The notes beneath the pieces are model-generated. The model did not search any database. It saw only the letters and a list, made by a program, of their open reading frames with translations, and was not told the DNA's origin. From NCBI GenBank assembly GCA_947494715.1, contig CANLWG010000007.1, forward strand, positions 1 to 64,000: 64,000 nt of DNA. The letters run 5' to 3'. The position numbers and the translations under genes were made by a program. This DNA comes from an uncultured Flavobacteriaceae bacterium. Its GTDB lineage: Bacteria > Bacteroidota > Bacteroidia > Flavobacteriales > Flavobacteriaceae. This document shows positions 51,037 to 59,414 of the stretch, one piece after another (the first letter of the stretch is position 1; each line of letters opens with the position of its first letter).

Positions 51037-51658
51037 TTGGATTTTTTCGCAGTATCAGGACACACCCACCCATATTGTTGTCCTGGAATTGGTAAGTGCC
51101 TTCTTTGCCCTCTTAAGTGTTATTTACTCCAAGCGCGGAAATATATTGGTTTTTCCCACAGGAATAATCGGTACGGGAATAGCGGTTTATATACTATGGA
51201 TTTATGGTCTCCTAGGAGATATGCTCATAAACGCCTACTACTTTTCAATGAGCATAATAGGTTGGTTTGCTTGGACCAGAAAAGTGGACGAAACCCACTT
51301 CATACCGGTTACCTTAACAACGGAAAGGGAGAAGAAATGGTCAATCCTGCTTTTTATGGGAACAATCGTTTTTGTGGCCATTATCTACTCTGCTACAGAT
51401 AGGCTCAATACTTGGATTGCCTACACGGACATACTTACCACGGCAATTTTTTTCGTAGGGATGTGGCTTATGGCCAAAAAGAAGCTGGAAAATTGGATAT
51501 ATTGGATTGTCGGTGATGTCATTACCGTTCCACTCTATTTGTACAAAGGACTTATCTTTAGCGCTATACTATTTTTTGTTTTAACCATAATCGCCATTTT
51601 CGGTTATTTCTCATGGAGGAAAAACTTAAACAAGAGCCCTCGGACATTGTTAAGGTAG
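51020..51658 (+). CDS. pnuC: PnuC-family transporter (nicotinamide riboside or thiamine)
   Basis: A 212-residue membrane protein with about seven hydrophobic segments, of the PnuC facilitator family. Family motifs are VLELVSAFFALLSVIYSKRG, the N/Y-rich substrate helix INAYYFSMSIIGWFAWTRK and NWIYWIVGDVITVPLYLYKG. PnuC members import nicotinamide riboside, and the Bacteroidota PnuT branch imports thiamine. The upstream thiamine-binding-like gene favours thiamine; the downstream NadR-like kinase favours nicotinamide riboside. Overlaps that kinase gene by 46 bp. Confidence 0.88.
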   Translation: MNLIFDWIFSQYQDTPTHIVVLELVSAFFALLSVIYSKRGNILVFPTGIIGTGIAVYILWIYGLLGDMLINAYYFSMSIIGWFAWTRKVDETHFIPVTLTTEREKKWSILLFMGTIVFVAIIYSATDRLNTWIAYTDILTTAIFFVGMWLMAKKKLENWIYWIVGDVITVPLYLYKGLIFSAILFFVLTIIAIFGYFSWRKNLNKSPRTLLR

Positions 51659-52176
51659 TTTTGTTCGGACCGGAATCAACGGGAAAGACCACCTTGGCAG
51701 AACAGTTGGCAAGGCATTATGATACAGTTTGGGTACCCGAGTATGCCCGGGAGTATCTACAAGACAAATGGAACAATGAGCGCAAGACCTGTGAACCTAA
51801 GGACTTGTTGCCCATAGCTGAAGGTCAAATGAGGCTTGAAAACGAACTGACCAAAAAAGCAACTAAAGTTCTTATTTGTGATACGGATTTGTTAGAAACC
51901 AAAGTATATTCGGAAGCTTATTATGTTGGGCATTGTGATCCATTGCTCGAAAAAAATGCATTAAAAAATTCATATCACCTCTATTTCCTGACCTATATCG
52001 ATATTCCTTGGGTTGGGGATGACTTACGGGATAAACCCAACGAACGGGAACGGATGTTTACCTATTTTAAAGAAACTTTAGAAAAATATAACCGTAATTT
52101 TGTAGCCTTAAAAGGGGATAAAAAATCACGGTTGTCGACCGCTATAGAACACATAGATAATTTATTGGATAAATGA
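51613..52176 (+). CDS. NadR-like P-loop kinase
   Basis: A 187-residue soluble ATPase that matches the kinase domain of NadR (ribosylnicotinamide kinase-type, AAA_28). The P-loop is FGPESTGKTTLAEQL (G19 to T26); VWVPEYAREYL and LICDTDLLETKVYSEAYYV are typical of the family, as is DDLRDKPNERERMF for the lid. The adenylyltransferase domain of full NadR is missing. It would trap an imported vitamin by phosphorylation. It overlaps pnuC by 46 bp and DUF4301 by 4 bp (ATGA). Confidence 0.87.
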   Translation: MEEKLKQEPSDIVKVVLFGPESTGKTTLAEQLARHYDTVWVPEYAREYLQDKWNNERKTCEPKDLLPIAEGQMRLENELTKKATKVLICDTDLLETKVYSEAYYVGHCDPLLEKNALKNSYHLYFLTYIDIPWVGDDLRDKPNERERMFTYFKETLEKYNRNFVALKGDKKSRLSTAIEHIDNLLDK

Positions 52177-53726
52177 TACAGCTCTCGGGTAAGGATTTAG
52201 AACAACTTGATAGTAAGGGAATTACAAAGGAAATTGTACAAAATCAAATCGAAACTTTTAAAGAAGGAATCCCTTTTGTCCAGTTAGAAAGAGCTGCGGT
52301 CATAGGGGATGGGATTTCCAAGTTTTCCGAAGATGAGCAGGCCAGATTAATCCACCAGTTTGAGGAGACCCATAATGCTATTTCCTTGCTCAAATTTGTC
52401 CCGGCCTCAGGGGCCGCTTCCCGTATGTTCAAAGCCCTGTTCAATTTCTTGGATAGTTATGACCCAGATAATGAAAGCTTAGAAGACTATCTTGAGCGGA
52501 CAAAGGACTCCGGTCTTAGGAAGTTTTCAGAAGGTTTGTCAGATTTTCCATTTTATGGTTTGGTGCAGAATAGAATAACGGAAATAGCAAGTACTAAAGG
52601 CAAGGAAGTATACTTATTCGTTAAGGAGATGATGTCCGAAAATACCTTGAATTATGGTTTTTACCCTAAAGGCCTTTTACCATTTCACAATTATAAGGAT
52701 CATGTTGCCACCCCATTTGAGGAGCATTTGACCGAAGCGGCCAACTATGCCAAGACCGAGCATAACGCAAACCTACACTTTACGATTTCTCCGCAGCATG
52801 AGGAAATGTTCAAAAAGGAATTCAATTCTGTAAAGGAAAGGGTATCCGCTCGGACAAATACTTTCTTTCAGGTTGGATATTCTTTTCAAAAGCCTTCTAC
52901 GGATACCATAGCCGTGGATATGGAAAATGGACCGTTTCGCAATAATGATGGTTCTTTGTTGTTCAGACCTGGAGGACATGGAGCATTGATTGAAAATTTA
53001 AATGAGCAAGATGCGGATATTATTTTTATAAAAAATATTGATAACGTGGTCGTTCCAGAGGCCTTGGAAGAGGTGTCTAACAGTAAAAAAACATTAGCGG
53101 GCGTGTTATTGGAGGTCCAGCAAAAGGCATTTGAATACGCCAGACTGTTGGATGAGGACGACCACCTTGAAAGTGAAAAACTAAGCGAAATTCAAAGGTT
53201 TTTGACCAATGGCCTAAATGTTCGGTTTTCCGATAATTTTTCAAGTTTAGGTATAACAGAGCAAGTTAAAATACTAAAGGATAAAATAAACCGACCGATA
53301 CGGGTTTGCGGTATGGTCAAAAATGAGGGAGAGCCTGGAGGAGGTCCGTTTTGGATTCGAGATAGACATGATACGGTTTCTTTACAGATTGTGGAATCTG
53401 CCCAAGTAGACATGAATAATAGTGACCAAGTAGCCATTTTTAAGAACTCCACTCATTTTAACCCTGTAGATTTAGTCTGTGGCATTAGGGATTATAGGGG
53501 AACAAAATATAATTTGCTGAATTTCATAGACCCAAAACAGGGATTTATAACAAGTAAGACAAAAGAAGGCAGGGAATTAAAAGCTTTGGAGCTTCCAGGC
53601 CTCTGGAATGGTGCTATGGCTTTTTGGAATACCATATTCGTAGAAGTGCCCCTGTCTACGTTTAATCCGGTAAAGACGGTAAACGATCTGTTAAAACCTT
53701 CACACCAAGTAAGTACGACCCGTTAA
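52173..53726 (+). CDS. DUF4301 protein with nucleotidyltransferase-like signature
   Basis: A 517-residue cytoplasmic protein of the DUF4301 family (start MIQLSGKDLEQLDSKGITKE; end part CGIRDYRGTKYNLLNFIDP). Its role is not established. Residues 75-87, FVPASGAASRMFK, resemble the signature loop of sugar- and nucleotide-type nucleotidyltransferases (L-x-P-A-x-G-x-G-T/S-R-M-x-K), so a nucleotide transfer reaction is a reasonable hypothesis. The gene is the last of the four-gene overlapping cluster (4 bp overlap with the kinase), which suggests it acts on the phosphorylated vitamin or its product. No signal peptide. Confidence 0.83.
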   Translation: MIQLSGKDLEQLDSKGITKEIVQNQIETFKEGIPFVQLERAAVIGDGISKFSEDEQARLIHQFEETHNAISLLKFVPASGAASRMFKALFNFLDSYDPDNESLEDYLERTKDSGLRKFSEGLSDFPFYGLVQNRITEIASTKGKEVYLFVKEMMSENTLNYGFYPKGLLPFHNYKDHVATPFEEHLTEAANYAKTEHNANLHFTISPQHEEMFKKEFNSVKERVSARTNTFFQVGYSFQKPSTDTIAVDMENGPFRNNDGSLLFRPGGHGALIENLNEQDADIIFIKNIDNVVVPEALEEVSNSKKTLAGVLLEVQQKAFEYARLLDEDDHLESEKLSEIQRFLTNGLNVRFSDNFSSLGITEQVKILKDKINRPIRVCGMVKNEGEPGGGPFWIRDRHDTVSLQIVESAQVDMNNSDQVAIFKNSTHFNPVDLVCGIRDYRGTKYNLLNFIDPKQGFITSKTKEGRELKALELPGLWNGAMAFWNTIFVEVPLSTFNPVKTVNDLLKPSHQVSTTR

Positions 53727-53756
53727 ACCTCCATGATAAGTACGGACATGGAAAAT

Positions 53757-53796
53757 GTGTGTAAATCTTATACACTTTTCTTGTTTTTTTACACAC
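53757..53796. promoter_or_regulatory. Putative enhancer: GTGTA/TACAC sites before paralog 1
   Basis: An inverted pair GTGTA (53759-53763) and TACAC (53771-53775) with a 7-bp spacer, followed 14 bp later by TACACAC (53790-53796), which is the exact reverse complement of GTGTGTA at 53757-53763. The same parts in the same order occur before the second paralog at 54543-54590. The site is 150-190 bp before the start codon, suitable for an NtrC-type activator. The remaining part of the 223-bp gap holds only the sigma-54-like element. Confidence 0.5.
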
Positions 53797-53882
53797 TGCT
53801 ATACAGTTATATCAGAAATTACGAATCTATTAAAACTCAGTTTGTCAATTAGTTACGATGGTTTTAAGAAAAAAAACCACAT

Positions 53883-53898
53883 TGGCACTGTTTTCCCA
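53883..53898 (+). promoter_or_regulatory. Sigma-54-like -24/-12 element before paralog 1
   Basis: TTGGCAC (-24) with GG at 53884-53885 and CC at 53896-53897, ten bases between, against the consensus TGGCAC-N5-TTGC. The -24 half is a perfect match, but the -12 reads CC instead of GC. The start codon is about 52 bp downstream. Supported mainly by the adjacent NtrC-type regulator. Confidence 0.4.
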
Positions 53899-53949
53899 TT
53901 AGTATAGGTGATTAACAAAACAAATACATAATTTAAAAAACACAAGAAA

Positions 53950-54270
53950 ATGAAAAGAGTAATGTTAGCTGCAGTAATGGCCTTAGGTACAATGACTGCT
54001 TTTGCACAAGAAGAAGTAACCGAAGAAGCAACTGCAAACTTGGAAGAAGTTGCCGCAGAAGCTGTTGAGGCTCAAGATGGTTTTAACGAAGTAGCTTTGG
54101 AAGAGTTGCCGGAAACAATTACACAAGCTTTGGAAGCTGCTCACCCAGGCGCTTCAGTAGCAAAAGCTTATATGAACGAGCAGTCTCAATACAAACTTGA
54201 AGTAACCAAAGAAGATGGCGAGCAAGTTGAGTTATATGCAGATGCCGAAGGCAATTGGATAGAGATGTAG
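53950..54270 (+). CDS. Secreted acidic PepSY-like protein, paralog 1
   Basis: A 106-residue secreted protein: signal peptide MKRVMLAAVMALGTMTAFAQ, an acidic Glu/Ala-rich stretch (about 21-50), then a PepSY-like/DUF2874-type domain (LPETITQALEAAHPGASVAK; YKLEVTKEDGEQVELYADAE) ending GNWIEM. It is a clear paralog of the gene at 54719: the two share the ELPE-x-(I/V)T start, the AY-x-NE-x-x-QYKLEV strand and the WIEM end. Likely periplasmic or surface exposed. Adjacent to a two-component system. Confidence 0.85.
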   Translation: MKRVMLAAVMALGTMTAFAQEEVTEEATANLEEVAAEAVEAQDGFNEVALEELPETITQALEAAHPGASVAKAYMNEQSQYKLEVTKEDGEQVELYADAEGNWIEM

Positions 54271-54323
54271 TTTAAGCACGTATTATCCATAGAGTTAATT
54301 AATATATTGCTTAGTTTGGTTTT

Positions 54324-54354
54324 AAAATCCCCGGCCTAATCGCCGGGGATTTTT
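54324..54354 (+). terminator. Terminator of paralog 1
   Basis: Twelve-bp stem AAAATCCCCGGC/GCCGGGGATTTT with loop CTAATC and a T run, 53 bp after the stop. It makes the two paralogs separate transcription units. Confidence 0.93.
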
Positions 54355-54542
54355 ATTGGATACCAATTTGAATAAACATGTAAGTCATCTCCACATAGGT
54401 ATTTATTTAGTGGGAAGACAGAATCTTACAAAAGTTAGCTGCACCACGTCTACGTTCAGCACCAGTAAAAAACACGGCCGATCATTCCTTTCAGCCCAAG
54501 GTTTTTTCATTCGTAAATTACCTTTGGAATATGCTACCTCTA

Positions 54543-54590
54543 CGTGTATATTTTACACGGTTCAAAAACCAAATACCCAAAATTACACAC
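54543..54590. promoter_or_regulatory. Putative enhancer: GTGTA/TACAC sites before paralog 2
   Basis: CGTGTA (54543-54548) and TACACG (54554-54559) form an inverted repeat with a 5-bp spacer, followed 25 bp later by TACACAC (54584-54590). This repeats the layout before paralog 1; the IR-to-TACACAC distance differs by 11 bp, close to one helical turn. The rest of the 54355-54718 gap holds a 79-codon frame that I rejected. Confidence 0.5.
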
Positions 54591-54654
54591 TATAAAATAT
54601 ACCCAATAACTTTTAATCAATTGATAACGAGATATTTAAATCTGATTTAGATTC

Positions 54655-54670
54655 TGGTATCATATTTTCT
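54655..54670 (+). promoter_or_regulatory. Sigma-54-like -24/-12 element before paralog 2
   Basis: CTGGTAT with GG at 54656-54657 and TC at 54668-54669, ten bases between. It is a weaker match than the element before paralog 1 but is placed similarly, about 50 bp before the start. Confidence 0.3.
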
Positions 54671-54718
54671 ATCTATAGTTCATGTTTAATTAGTAACAAT
54701 ATTCAAAATTTGAAAATC

Positions 54719-55021
54719 ATGAAAAAATTAGTTTTTGTTTTAGCATTGTCTCTCGGAAGTCTAACAGCTTTTGCTCAAGATACAGATGAAGCCCAAGTTG
54801 ATGCATCCGAGGCCGTTGCCGCTCAGGATGATTTTTCGGAAATTGCAGCTAGCGAATTGCCAGAGGCAGTAACCGCAGCAGTAGCCAAAAATTACCCGAC
54901 TGCTACCATAGACAAGGCTTACGTTAACGAATCAAAACAATACAAACTGGAAGTTTCTTTGGAAGATGGAACCTCGGGAACTTTGTATGCGGACGAAAGT
55001 GGTAACTGGATCGAAATGTAA
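54719..55021 (+). CDS. Secreted acidic PepSY-like protein, paralog 2
   Basis: A 100-residue secreted protein: signal peptide MKKLVFVLALSLGSLTAFAQ, an acidic Asp/Glu/Ala linker, then the same PepSY-like domain as paralog 1 (LPEAVTAAVAKNYPTATIDK; YKLEVSLEDGTSGTLYADES) ending GNWIEM. The ATG at 54719 gives a clean signal peptide; an in-frame TTG at 54710 only adds three residues. The linker is shorter than that of paralog 1. Own terminator downstream. Confidence 0.85.
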   Translation: MKKLVFVLALSLGSLTAFAQDTDEAQVDASEAVAAQDDFSEIAASELPEAVTAAVAKNYPTATIDKAYVNESKQYKLEVSLEDGTSGTLYADESGNWIEM

Positions 55022-55063
55022 ATAACTTGAGTTATTTGTTTTGTATCAAGTTGGTTTGGTCGG

Positions 55064-55091
55064 AAAGGGGTCGTCATTGTACGACCCCTTT
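55064..55091 (+). terminator. Terminator of paralog 2
   Basis: Eleven-bp stem AAAGGGGTCGT/ACGACCCCTTT with loop CATTGT, 43 bp after the stop. The T run is short (CTTTCTATTT). Confidence 0.8.
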
Positions 55092-55223
55092 CTATTTGAG
55101 CTAACTCACCCCGCAGAATAGGTGGAATTTTTTCTTCAAGTAACATATTTCAAATAGTTGTTACGGAATTAACTTTGGTCTGCAGAATGTCTCTTTTTGA
55201 AAAATGTATTTCATAAACTTTAA

Positions 55224-55331
55224 ATGTATTTACTTAGAGATAGCAGTGAGTTCCATATTTCCATCCGCAATCTAAAAATGGAAGTTGATAGATTGACCTC
55301 CCGAATAAAAAGGATTCTACTTATGAAATAG
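55224..55331 (+). CDS. Possible 35-residue helical protein
   Basis: A short frame in the 450-bp gap between paralog 2 and the response regulator: MYLLRDSSEFHISIRNLKME, then VDRLTSRIKRILLMK. The sequence is strongly helix-forming and amphipathic, with good codon use, but there is no ribosome-binding signal or homologue I can recall with certainty. The rest of 55092-55471 shows nothing else. Treat as uncertain. Confidence 0.25.
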   Translation: MYLLRDSSEFHISIRNLKMEVDRLTSRIKRILLMK

Positions 55332-55471
55332 TGTGCTTCAAAAGAGCGGCGAAACTAAAGTTAAACCGATGGTTTTGCCTCTTAATTTCATTCATTATTT
55401 ATGATAATTTTAAAGACTAAACAGCTTTCTTATGCTATTTTTACGTACATATAGCGTACAAGAATTTTTTT

Positions 55472-56845
55472 ATGCCAAACATCTTGATCATCGAAGACGA
55501 TGCCGCCTTTTGTCAAATGCTACAGAAGTTTTTGATTAAAAGAGGGTATGATGCAGAAATTTGTTACCATGCCACGGATGCCAAGGAAAAGTTTAGCGCC
55601 ACTGATTTTGATGTTATTTTGACGGATTTGCGTTTGCCGGATTATGATGGGATACAGTTATTGGCCGATATAAAGAAGGTAAAGCCGAAAACCCCTGTTA
55701 TTCTTATGACGGGCTATGCGGAAGTAGGCACGGCGGTGAAGGCTATGAAGCAGGGCGCTTACGACTATATTTCCAAGCCCTTTACTCCGGAGGAAATTAT
55801 CATGATCATTGAGAATGCATTGAGGGCAAAACCATCCCAAGTAACCCATGATACTCCGAGTGTACAAAAACTTAGGCACAAAGAGACGCCTTCGGAACGG
55901 AAAAAGAGTTCAGATGAAAAGACAATTTTGGGAGTCAGTGATGCTTCAAAGAAGTTGGTTGATTATATTAAACTGGTAGCACCTACTGATATGTCCGTGT
56001 TAATTACCGGTGATAGCGGGACCGGCAAAGAAGTTACTGCCAGAGCAATACATAATAATAGCAAACGCAAGGATTACAACTTTGTGGCCGTGGATTGTGG
56101 AGCTATTCCAAAAGAGCTGGCTTCAAGTGAATTTTTTGGTCATATAAAAGGAAGTTTTACGGGGGCCATTGAGGACAAAACCGGAAACTTTGAAGCAGCC
56201 AATGAAGGCACCCTTTTCTTGGATGAGGTAGGGAATCTTTCCTATGAAAATCAAATCCAATTGCTAAGGGCCTTACAAGAACGGAAGATAAAACGTGTAG
56301 GTAGTACCAAGGAAATCCATGTGGACGTTCGTATCATAACGGCTACAAACGAAGATTTGACGCTTGCCGTTCAAAAGGGAAGCTTTAGAGAAGATCTGTA
56401 CCATAGGTTAAACGAGTTTTCCATTCAAATTCCATCCTTGGAAGAAAGGTTTGAAGATTTGATTTTGTTTGCAGACCATTTTTTGGCGAAGGCCAATGAA
56501 AATTTGAATAAAGAGGTTCACGGCTTTTCAACTCAGGTATGGGAGGCCTTTCGACAATACCACTGGCCTGGAAATCTAAGGGAGCTTCAAAATATAGTCA
56601 AAAGAGCGGTGCTTTTAACAGTAGGTGATGAAGTGAAGATAGAAACGCTTCCTAAGGAGGTTTTACAATCGAACCATTATAGCACAATAAAGCCCGAAAA
56701 TTTTTCTAAATCCGATTTTGAGAAAGATCGTATCATCAAAGCGTTAAAAAAGACTAACTTCAATAAGTCGAAAGCCGCAAAATTATTGCAGGTGACTCGG
56801 AAAACACTCTACAACAAAATCAACCACTATAACTTGGACTTATAA
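55472..56845 (+). CDS. Sigma-54-dependent response regulator, NtrC family
   Basis: A 457-residue NtrC-type activator. Receiver domain about 1-120, with acidic pocket E8-D9-D10 and phospho-acceptor D52 (ILTDLRLPDYDG). AAA+ domain about 150-385 with Walker A GDSGTGKE (180-187), the sigma-54-contacting loop GSFTGA (227-232, a known variant of GAFTGA) and Walker B LFLDEVG. C-terminal Fis-type helix-turn-helix NKSKAAKLLQVTRKTLYNKI. It would drive sigma-54 promoters from upstream enhancers. It converges on and overlaps the hybrid kinase gene by 26 bp, its likely partner. Confidence 0.96.
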   Translation: MPNILIIEDDAAFCQMLQKFLIKRGYDAEICYHATDAKEKFSATDFDVILTDLRLPDYDGIQLLADIKKVKPKTPVILMTGYAEVGTAVKAMKQGAYDYISKPFTPEEIIMIIENALRAKPSQVTHDTPSVQKLRHKETPSERKKSSDEKTILGVSDASKKLVDYIKLVAPTDMSVLITGDSGTGKEVTARAIHNNSKRKDYNFVAVDCGAIPKELASSEFFGHIKGSFTGAIEDKTGNFEAANEGTLFLDEVGNLSYENQIQLLRALQERKIKRVGSTKEIHVDVRIITATNEDLTLAVQKGSFREDLYHRLNEFSIQIPSLEERFEDLILFADHFLAKANENLNKEVHGFSTQVWEAFRQYHWPGNLRELQNIVKRAVLLTVGDEVKIETLPKEVLQSNHYSTIKPENFSKSDFEKDRIIKALKKTNFNKSKAAKLLQVTRKTLYNKINHYNLDL

Positions 56846-59291
56846 CCAACCTACTTTCCATTTCAGAGGTTAAACGGTGTACTTTTTTCTCTAGCTGTTG
56901 CAAATCGTGAAGAAGGGCATTGGTATTCATTGAATCTGGGGTTGCTACTTCCAATCGTTCCAAAAATGGCACGCAATTTTCTACCCTAAGCTGCCTGAAC
57001 ATAGGCAACATACGATGGGAGACATGATTTATTTGAGCATAATCTTGAGCTTTGATTGTTTCTTCCAATAGCCCCATGTTGGCTTGTGTATCCCTTAAAA
57101 AAGTATGTAATACTCCAGAAATGGCATCTTCGTTTTTTCCCAAGAAGGAATGAATAATATCCAAGCTATAGCTTTGGGGCCTTTCTTCTTTGGTAGGGCC
57201 TTCGGGTTTTGCGTCGGTCACTTTTTTAGTCTCCATGCCCATTAACCTCAAAACAGCTATAAGTTCACCTTTGGAGAAAGGTTTTTGTAGCACTTGGTCA
57301 AATCCTTTTGAGGTATAGGTATCCACTTCAAAATCCCTCCTACCGGTCATGGCGATAATAGGTTGGCCTTTATAATGTTTGTATTGACCCGACTTCAATT
57401 TTTTCAAGACTTCAAAACCACTTGTTTTGGGCATTTGTATGTCCGTTAAAACCAAATCGTAAGCCAAATGGGAATCCTCTTCTACGAATAAAAAATTGGT
57501 AAAGATATGGGCGATAATTCCTATACTTTGGGCCAATTCGCGTAACATACCCAATAGAGCGGTATCATCATCAATAATAAGCATGCTAAGTTTGGGCACC
57601 AAATAACGCATGTTCTGCTCTACGGGCCCTAATTTTTGCTGCGTTACTTCCAAGGGTAATTCAAGGGTAAAGGTACTGCCTTGGCCAACCTTACTTTCCA
57701 AGTTCAACGAACCGTTGAGTAATTCCGTCAACTTCTTGGATATAGTGAGTCCCAGGCCATAACCTCCAAATTTTCTTTCGGTATCTGTATCGGCCTGGGC
57801 AAATTCCTTAAAAATAAGTCCTTGCTTTTCTTTGGGAATTCCTATGCCTGTGTCCATAACCGCTATCCTTGCTATCACTTCTTTTTTACCTTCCTTAATG
57901 GTATTTGCCACAATCCTTATATGCCCTTCTTCGGTAAACTTAAAGGCATTTCCAATAAGATTGGTAAGTATTTGACGTAGCCGGAATGGATCTCCCAATA
58001 CTGTTTTTTGAAGCGAAGAATCTATTTCTAGATATAATTTTAGCTTTTTATATGTATAAAGCGACTGCAGGTTTTCGGCGGTTTCTTGGATAAGATATGC
58101 GGGTATAAAGGGTATTTTTTCAATCTTTAATTTGCCCGCTTCCAATTTTGAAAAATCCAAAAGATCATTTACCAGATTACCTACATACCCTGTTGAGGAG
58201 GTTATGTTCTTTAGATACCCTTCCTGTTTTTTGGTTAGATCCGTATTTTCCATGAGTTCCGTATACCCTTGTATCGTGTTTAAAGGAGTTCGTAGATCAT
58301 GGCTTACCGTAGAAATCAATTGTTCTCTACTCTTTAATAGAGATTCGGAATATTTTTTCTCTTTTTCCAATTTTTGCCGGTAGGTCTGCACCTTCCAAAA
58401 ATCGCGGTTGATTAAAAAAGTAAAAAGCCCGACAACAATGAAACCTAATAAGGCCGCCAAACCGGCCAAACGAATACTTTTCCGTAACGCGGATTGCTTT
58501 TTTAGGTTATCGTTATAGGTGTTCAGTATTACTTCCTGCTCCAATGCGGAAACAATATTACGTAGTTGTTGAGAGAGCTCTAGGTCGGTACGGTTAATTT
58601 CATTTTCCTTTTGGGCCAAGAAGCGCTGTGTCTTTGCATCGTTTATTTTGGCCTCCGCCAAAAGAGCCTTGGAAGCGTTAAGAACGGAATCTATTTTTTC
58701 GGAGTCTGGAATGGACGAAGTATCAGCAGGAATGTTCTCGTTTAAATAAGCGACCCAATCTTCCAATACCTTTCGTTTATACGGTGAGAGTTTTTCAGGG
58801 TTCTTTTCAAAATTATACACCGTAAGTTTTCCGAACGATGCCTCCATTTTCCGAAATTCCTTGAGCACATTATCTATAGAACTGTAGTTCTCATTTTTCG
58901 CCTTTAAGCTGCGAAGTTCATTGCTATTGGCTACTTTCTGTTCCAGTAACAACTTTACGCTATCCAATTTCGCTTTTTGGGAGGGATCGATGGCGAGTTG
59001 TTTAAGGGAATCTATTTCATTAAAAACAGAATCGATTTTTTGGGCGTACGCATTAAAATTCTGTTTGGTCTTGGTCTGCAATGCCAATTTGGACAGGCTT
59101 TCCGCTTCGTAAATTTGGGTTACCAAGGAACCGGTCCTTAATAACTTGGTGTCACTTTGGGCAGAGGTTTCGTTATTTACCAAGACCTGTATCTCGGAAT
59201 AGATGAAGTATCCAGCTCCCAAGGCAAGTACGCATAGCATCAAATAACTGATGGCCACCTTAAACGTAAATCTATTCTTGGATTTATCCAT
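56820..59291 (-). CDS. Hybrid sensor histidine kinase with receiver and Hpt domains
   Basis: An 823-residue membrane kinase. TM1 at about 11-31, an extracytoplasmic helical sensor (about 32-272, coiled-coil type), TM2 at about 275-294, HisKA with phospho-acceptor H331 (TVSHDLRTPLNTIQGYTELM), HATPase with N447 and GIGIP/FGGYGLGL boxes (about 435-548), a receiver domain with D617 (YDLVLTDIQMP), and a C-terminal Hpt domain with H759 (HVSHRMLPMFRQL). The order gives a H-D-H relay that would end on the adjacent response regulator. It overlaps that gene tail to tail. Confidence 0.95.
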   Translation of the reverse strand: MDKSKNRFTFKVAISYLMLCVLALGAGYFIYSEIQVLVNNETSAQSDTKLLRTGSLVTQIYEAESLSKLALQTKTKQNFNAYAQKIDSVFNEIDSLKQLAIDPSQKAKLDSVKLLLEQKVANSNELRSLKAKNENYSSIDNVLKEFRKMEASFGKLTVYNFEKNPEKLSPYKRKVLEDWVAYLNENIPADTSSIPDSEKIDSVLNASKALLAEAKINDAKTQRFLAQKENEINRTDLELSQQLRNIVSALEQEVILNTYNDNLKKQSALRKSIRLAGLAALLGFIVVGLFTFLINRDFWKVQTYRQKLEKEKKYSESLLKSREQLISTVSHDLRTPLNTIQGYTELMENTDLTKKQEGYLKNITSSTGYVGNLVNDLLDFSKLEAGKLKIEKIPFIPAYLIQETAENLQSLYTYKKLKLYLEIDSSLQKTVLGDPFRLRQILTNLIGNAFKFTEEGHIRIVANTIKEGKKEVIARIAVMDTGIGIPKEKQGLIFKEFAQADTDTERKFGGYGLGLTISKKLTELLNGSLNLESKVGQGSTFTLELPLEVTQQKLGPVEQNMRYLVPKLSMLIIDDDTALLGMLRELAQSIGIIAHIFTNFLFVEEDSHLAYDLVLTDIQMPKTSGFEVLKKLKSGQYKHYKGQPIIAMTGRRDFEVDTYTSKGFDQVLQKPFSKGELIAVLRLMGMETKKVTDAKPEGPTKEERPQSYSLDIIHSFLGKNEDAISGVLHTFLRDTQANMGLLEETIKAQDYAQINHVSHRMLPMFRQLRVENCVPFLERLEVATPDSMNTNALLHDLQQLEKKVHRLTSEMESRLVISPSYSG

Positions 59292-59414
59292 ACACCTGCT
59301 TAATGCCCAATAGGTATTAAAAATACGTATAAACCGCGGTTAAGGTTTATAATATGGCGTTAATTGCTCCAAAGATTATGATATGTGTAGTATGAGTTGT
59401 AAGTTTGTTCCATC

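Noticed and set aside
54356-54595. 79-codon plus-strand frame between the PepSY-like paralogs
   Set aside because: Starts within the terminator of paralog 1, lacks domain features and covers the putative enhancer, so it is probably not coding.
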